From Bradyrhizobium sp. YR681 (GTDB lineage Bacteria > Pseudomonadota > Alphaproteobacteria > Rhizobiales > Xanthobacteraceae): a stretch of 45,750 bases of DNA. This document shows positions 43,138 through 45,750 of this stretch, in pieces. Below the pieces are notes generated by a model that worked only from the letters and a program-made list of their open reading frames with translations, did no database searches and was not told where the DNA came from. The stretch spans positions 1 to 45,750 of the forward strand of contig NZ_AKIY01000023.1 of assembly GCF_000282615.1 (NCBI RefSeq), given 5' to 3'. Numbering within the stretch: position 1 is the stretch's first letter; every line of letters begins with the position of its first letter. The position numbers were made by a program, and so were the translations under genes.

Positions 43138-44052
43138 ATGATCGCCAATCCCGTCCGCTGGCCCAACGGCGCGAAGTGCGCCTGCTGCCTGACATTCGAC
43201 ATGGATGCCGACAGCCTGATCCATGTCGAACATCCCCGTGACGGCAATCAGCGCGTCTCCGGCATCTCCATGCTGCGCTATGGGCCGACCGTCGCGGTCC
43301 CGCGCATCGTCGAGACCTATCGGCAGCTCGGCATCCGGCAGACCTTCTTCGTTCCGGCCTGGTGCATCGAGCAGTATCCCGCCGCCGTCGAGGCGATGCT
43401 CTCGGGCGGCCATGAGATCGGGCATCACAGCTATATTCACGAGAACCCGCTCGACCAGACCCCGGACGAGGAAGCCCATTGGCTGGATCTCGGCATAGAC
43501 TTCATCCGCAAGGCGACGGGACAGGCGCCACGCGGGTGGCGGGCGCCGCTCTACAATTTCTCGCATCGCTCGCTCGACCTGCTGCTGGCGCGAGGCTTCA
43601 CCTATGACGCTTCGCTGATGGGCGATGACGTGCCCTATGTCATCAAGAGCAGGGCGAACGGCGGCGAGCTGATCGAGCTGCCGACGCATTGGGGGCTGGA
43701 CGACTGGCCGCAATATGTCCAGTCCTTCGACCTCGACTATTTCATGCCGATACGCAGCCCCAGCAACGGCTTTGCGGCTTTCCTGGAAGAGTTCCAGGCA
43801 GCCTACGCCTATGGCGGACTGTGGATCCCCACGCTGCACCCCTTCGCGACGGGACGGCTGGCGCGTTGGCACGTGTTCGCCCGCTTCCTCGAGCGGATGG
43901 TCGCGCAAGGCGATGTCTGGTTCGCGCCGATGGAAGAGATCGCGGCGCATGTCCGCCGCGAAATCGACGAGGGGCGCTACCTGCCCCGCGTCGAGCTTCT
44001 TCCGCAATATCCCGCCCCCGTCGGCCGGGTCTTTCCACGACGCCAGCGCTAG
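43138..44052 (+). CDS. Polysaccharide deacetylase-family hydrolase (PuuE/imidase-like)
   Basis: 304 residues from ATG 43138, with GGAG 11 bases upstream. The NodB-type barrel shows TFDMDAD (19-25), and its metal triad is completed by the histidines in GHEIGHHSYIHENP (91-104). The sequence CLTFDMDADS, with its long first loop (SLIHVEHPRDG...), is closer to allantoinase PuuE and cyclic imide hydrolases than to chitin deacetylases. There is no signal peptide, so it acts in the cytoplasm. Being paired with a ureohydrolase, it may open a cyclic ureide or amide before guanidino cleavage. Confidence 0.85.
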   Translation: MIANPVRWPNGAKCACCLTFDMDADSLIHVEHPRDGNQRVSGISMLRYGPTVAVPRIVETYRQLGIRQTFFVPAWCIEQYPAAVEAMLSGGHEIGHHSYIHENPLDQTPDEEAHWLDLGIDFIRKATGQAPRGWRAPLYNFSHRSLDLLLARGFTYDASLMGDDVPYVIKSRANGGELIELPTHWGLDDWPQYVQSFDLDYFMPIRSPSNGFAAFLEEFQAAYAYGGLWIPTLHPFATGRLARWHVFARFLERMVAQGDVWFAPMEEIAAHVRREIDEGRYLPRVELLPQYPAPVGRVFPRRQR

Positions 44053-44176
44053 ACCGCGGGTGTGGCATTTCCGCTATTTACAAACCGCCCGGTCGGTTTA
44101 TAAAGATCGCATTCCCGGATCGGGGTTGGACGAGCGCTGCTCCGTGAAGGGGCGGCCAAGTGGGAGATTCAGAGTC

Positions 44177-44839
44177 ATGACTGCCAGAGCCGCCATACGC
44201 TGCACGATGCGCGCCCTGCCCTATGCCTTGGCGTTCGCCGCAGGCGGCGCCAGCGCTGCAGACCTTTCGCCGCGTTACGCAGCACCTTCCGCCGCCTACA
44301 CGGCCCCGCAGCCGGTCTATTCCTGGACCGGCCTCTATGCGGGTTTCAACGCCGGCTATGCCGAGAGCGGCGACAACGCCTTCAACAATCTGGTCGGCGG
44401 CAGCAAGGTCAAGGGCGCTTTCGGCGGCGTGCAGATTGGCTACAACTACCAGCTCTCGCCCATGTTCGTCGTCGGCATCGAGAACGACTTCGAAGGCGGA
44501 GACATCAAGAACCACGACGCGCTCAACAGCGCGGCGGTCAGCCTGCCCTGGTATATGACCGGTCGCGCCCGCGCCGGCATTGCCACGATGGATTCACGGC
44601 TGCTGTTCTTCGGGACCGCGGGTCTTGCTGCCGGCGAATTGAAGGACGGTCCGATCAACAAGATGAAGATGGGCTGGACCGCCGGCGGCGGCGTCGAATG
44701 GGCATTCCTGCCGAAATGGTCGGCCAAGGCCGAGTATCTCTACACCGAGTTCAAGCACGACGATCTGCCGGACTGGAATGCTCCGAAATTCCACACGTTC
44801 CGAGTCGGCGTGAACTATCACTTCGACCTGTTCCGCTGA
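44177..44839 (+). CDS. Outer-membrane beta-barrel protein (Omp25/RopB-like)
   Basis: 220 residues from ATG 44177; ATG 44207 is an alternative. A signal peptide (ALPYALAFAAGGASAAD) is followed by a Pro/Tyr-rich stretch and the typical start of the family, YSWTGLYAGFNAGYAES. Alternating amphipathic strands follow. The protein ends in FRVGVNYHFDLFR, close to the usual aromatic C-terminus of barrels (Phe two residues from the end, then Arg). Such eight-stranded porin-like proteins are abundant surface proteins of rhizobia. It stands alone with a hairpin terminator after it. Confidence 0.9.
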   Translation: MTARAAIRCTMRALPYALAFAAGGASAADLSPRYAAPSAAYTAPQPVYSWTGLYAGFNAGYAESGDNAFNNLVGGSKVKGAFGGVQIGYNYQLSPMFVVGIENDFEGGDIKNHDALNSAAVSLPWYMTGRARAGIATMDSRLLFFGTAGLAAGELKDGPINKMKMGWTAGGGVEWAFLPKWSAKAEYLYTEFKHDDLPDWNAPKFHTFRVGVNYHFDLFR

Positions 44840-44850
44840 GGCGGATCGAC

Positions 44851-44880
44851 GAAGAGCCGGATTTCATGATCCGGCTCTTC
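44851..44880. terminator. Bidirectional hairpin terminator between the beta-barrel gene and dusA
   Basis: Twelve-bp perfect arms (44851-44862 and 44869-44880) enclose TTCATG. It lies between two convergent genes. T-runs are short (CTTCCT), but the stem is strong. Confidence 0.7.
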
Positions 44881-44893
44881 CTCGTGACGGCGC

Positions 44894-45750
44894 CTAGGCA
44901 GCCGCCTCCGCCGGCGCACGTGCACCAACACGTGCGATCGCATCGCGCAACACCTCAAGACCGGCGCCGGGCTTCACCCCCTGCTCGGCAAGATGGCGGC
45001 GGAAGGCACGCGCGCCGGGCACGGCGTGGAATGCGCCGACGAAATGCCGCGTGATGGCGTGCAGTCGCATGTCGCGCGCGAGTTGCGCCTCGATATAGGG
45101 CATCATCGCCTCGAACGCCTCCTGCATGGTCGCATGCGGCGCCGCCTCGCCGAAAACATCCGAATCCACGGAGAGCAGCCGCCACGGCTCCTGATAGGCG
45201 GCGCGGCCGAGCATCACGCCGTCGACGTGCGCGAGATGCGCTCTCGCCTCGTCGAGACCCGCGATGCCGCCATTGATGATCACGGGCACATCAGGCATCG
45301 CGCGCTTGAGGCGATAGACGCGATCGTAGTCGAGCGGCGGGATATCGCGGTTCTCCTTCGGCGACAGACCGTTGAGCCAGGCTTTTCGGGCGTGCACGAT
45401 CAGCGCGTCGCAGCCGGACGCGACAACTGCGCGCGCGAGCGTATCGAGCGCCACTTCCGGATCCTGGTCGTCGATGCCGATGCGGCATTTTACCGTGACG
45501 GGCACCGAGACCGCTGCCTTCATCGCATCGACGCACCGAGCCACGAGCTCGGGCTCCGCCATCAGGCAAGCGCCGAAGCGGCCGTCCTTCACACGATCGG
45601 ACGGACAGCCGACATTCAGGTTGATCTCGTCATAGCCGAACTCTTCGCCGATCCGCGCCGCCTGCGCGAGGTCGCGCGGATCCGAGCCGCCAAGCTGAAG
45701 CGCAACCGGATGCTCCGACGCGTCGAACCCGAGCAGCCGCTCCCCCCCCC
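44894..45750 (-). CDS. dusA: tRNA-dihydrouridine synthase A (5' end missing)
   Basis: The frame is open to the right edge, so the N-terminus lies outside the window. Visible DusA motifs are EHPVALQLGGSDP, GYDEINLNVGCPSDRV and the FGACLM stretch with the catalytic Cys. Then come the substrate-binding VTVKCRIGIDDQ, the VHARKAWLNGLSPKENR segment and the FMN-binding INGGI and GVMLGRAAYQEPW. The enzyme reduces uridines in the tRNA D-loop with NADPH. The visible part ends in an Ala-rich tail. Its last visible bases at the window edge are a run of nine C (plus strand). Confidence 0.93.
   Translation of the reverse strand, partial: GGERLLGFDASEHPVALQLGGSDPRDLAQAARIGEEFGYDEINLNVGCPSDRVKDGRFGACLMAEPELVARCVDAMKAAVSVPVTVKCRIGIDDQDPEVALDTLARAVVASGCDALIVHARKAWLNGLSPKENRDIPPLDYDRVYRLKRAMPDVPVIINGGIAGLDEARAHLAHVDGVMLGRAAYQEPWRLLSVDSDVFGEAAPHATMQEAFEAMMPYIEAQLARDMRLHAITRHFVGAFHAVPGARAFRRHLAEQGVKPGAGLEVLRDAIARVGARAPAEAAA

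Overview
The window looks like chromosome of a GC-rich alphaproteobacterium of the Bradyrhizobium type. This rests on the codon use, on protein families common there (DUF6894, DUF1289, DUF2059, a TIGR02281-type protease, a TakP-like TRAP binding protein), on the palindromic repeats scattered between genes, and on stress promoters of the EcfG/RpoE2 type. It is an inference from reading; no database was searched. About 45 protein genes can be supported. No rRNA, tRNA, CRISPR array, phage or insertion sequence was seen. Genes at both edges are cut: a MocR-type regulator on the left and dusA on the right.

Layout. 1-3126: MocR-type regulator, paiB-like gene and convergent nhaA. 3228-5612: a three-gene operon (class II glutamine amidotransferase, carboxylate-amine ligase, zinc-ribbon microprotein) behind a full-match stress promoter. 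5962-7101: a double-cupin protein. 7159-12082: a stress island of small envelope proteins, an alpha/beta hydrolase, a manganese catalase fused to a DUF892 domain, a DnaJ-like zinc microprotein, a DUF6894 protein and an 82-residue protein, with five candidate EcfG promoters. 12110-17466: housekeeping genes (gor, a DUF2059 protein, rpiA, gph, a lipoprotein, moaA). 17716-21752: an orphan hypothetical gene, then an aldehyde dehydrogenase/hydroxyacid dehydrogenase operon divergent from its probable LysR regulator. 22016-27803: TRAP permeases, a secreted M20 peptidase and a two-component system. 28217-34077: a flavin monooxygenase, a small membrane protein, PlsY, an acyl-CoA dehydrogenase and two poorly known genes among palindromic repeats. 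34135-39426: the TRAP binding protein, Mrp/ApbC, a VOC protein, a beta-hydroxyacid dehydrogenase and NhaD. 39566-41983: a membrane histidine kinase with two small downstream genes. 41988-44052: a ureohydrolase and a polysaccharide-deacetylase-family hydrolase, divergent, each behind a sigma-54-like promoter. 44177-45750: a beta-barrel protein and partial dusA.

Two regulatory themes stand out. Up to eight sites fit the general-stress pattern GGAAC followed 18-19 bases later by TT. Three of them (3228, 9787, 11780) have the full CGTT -10. They tie together the ligase operon, the peroxide/envelope island and a few tiny genes. The ureohydrolase/deacetylase pair has back-to-back GG-N10-GC elements, which suggests nitrogen control of a guanidino- or cyclic-amide-degrading step. 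The most promising little-described units are the stress-controlled amidotransferase/ligase/zinc-ribbon operon and this sigma-54 pair.
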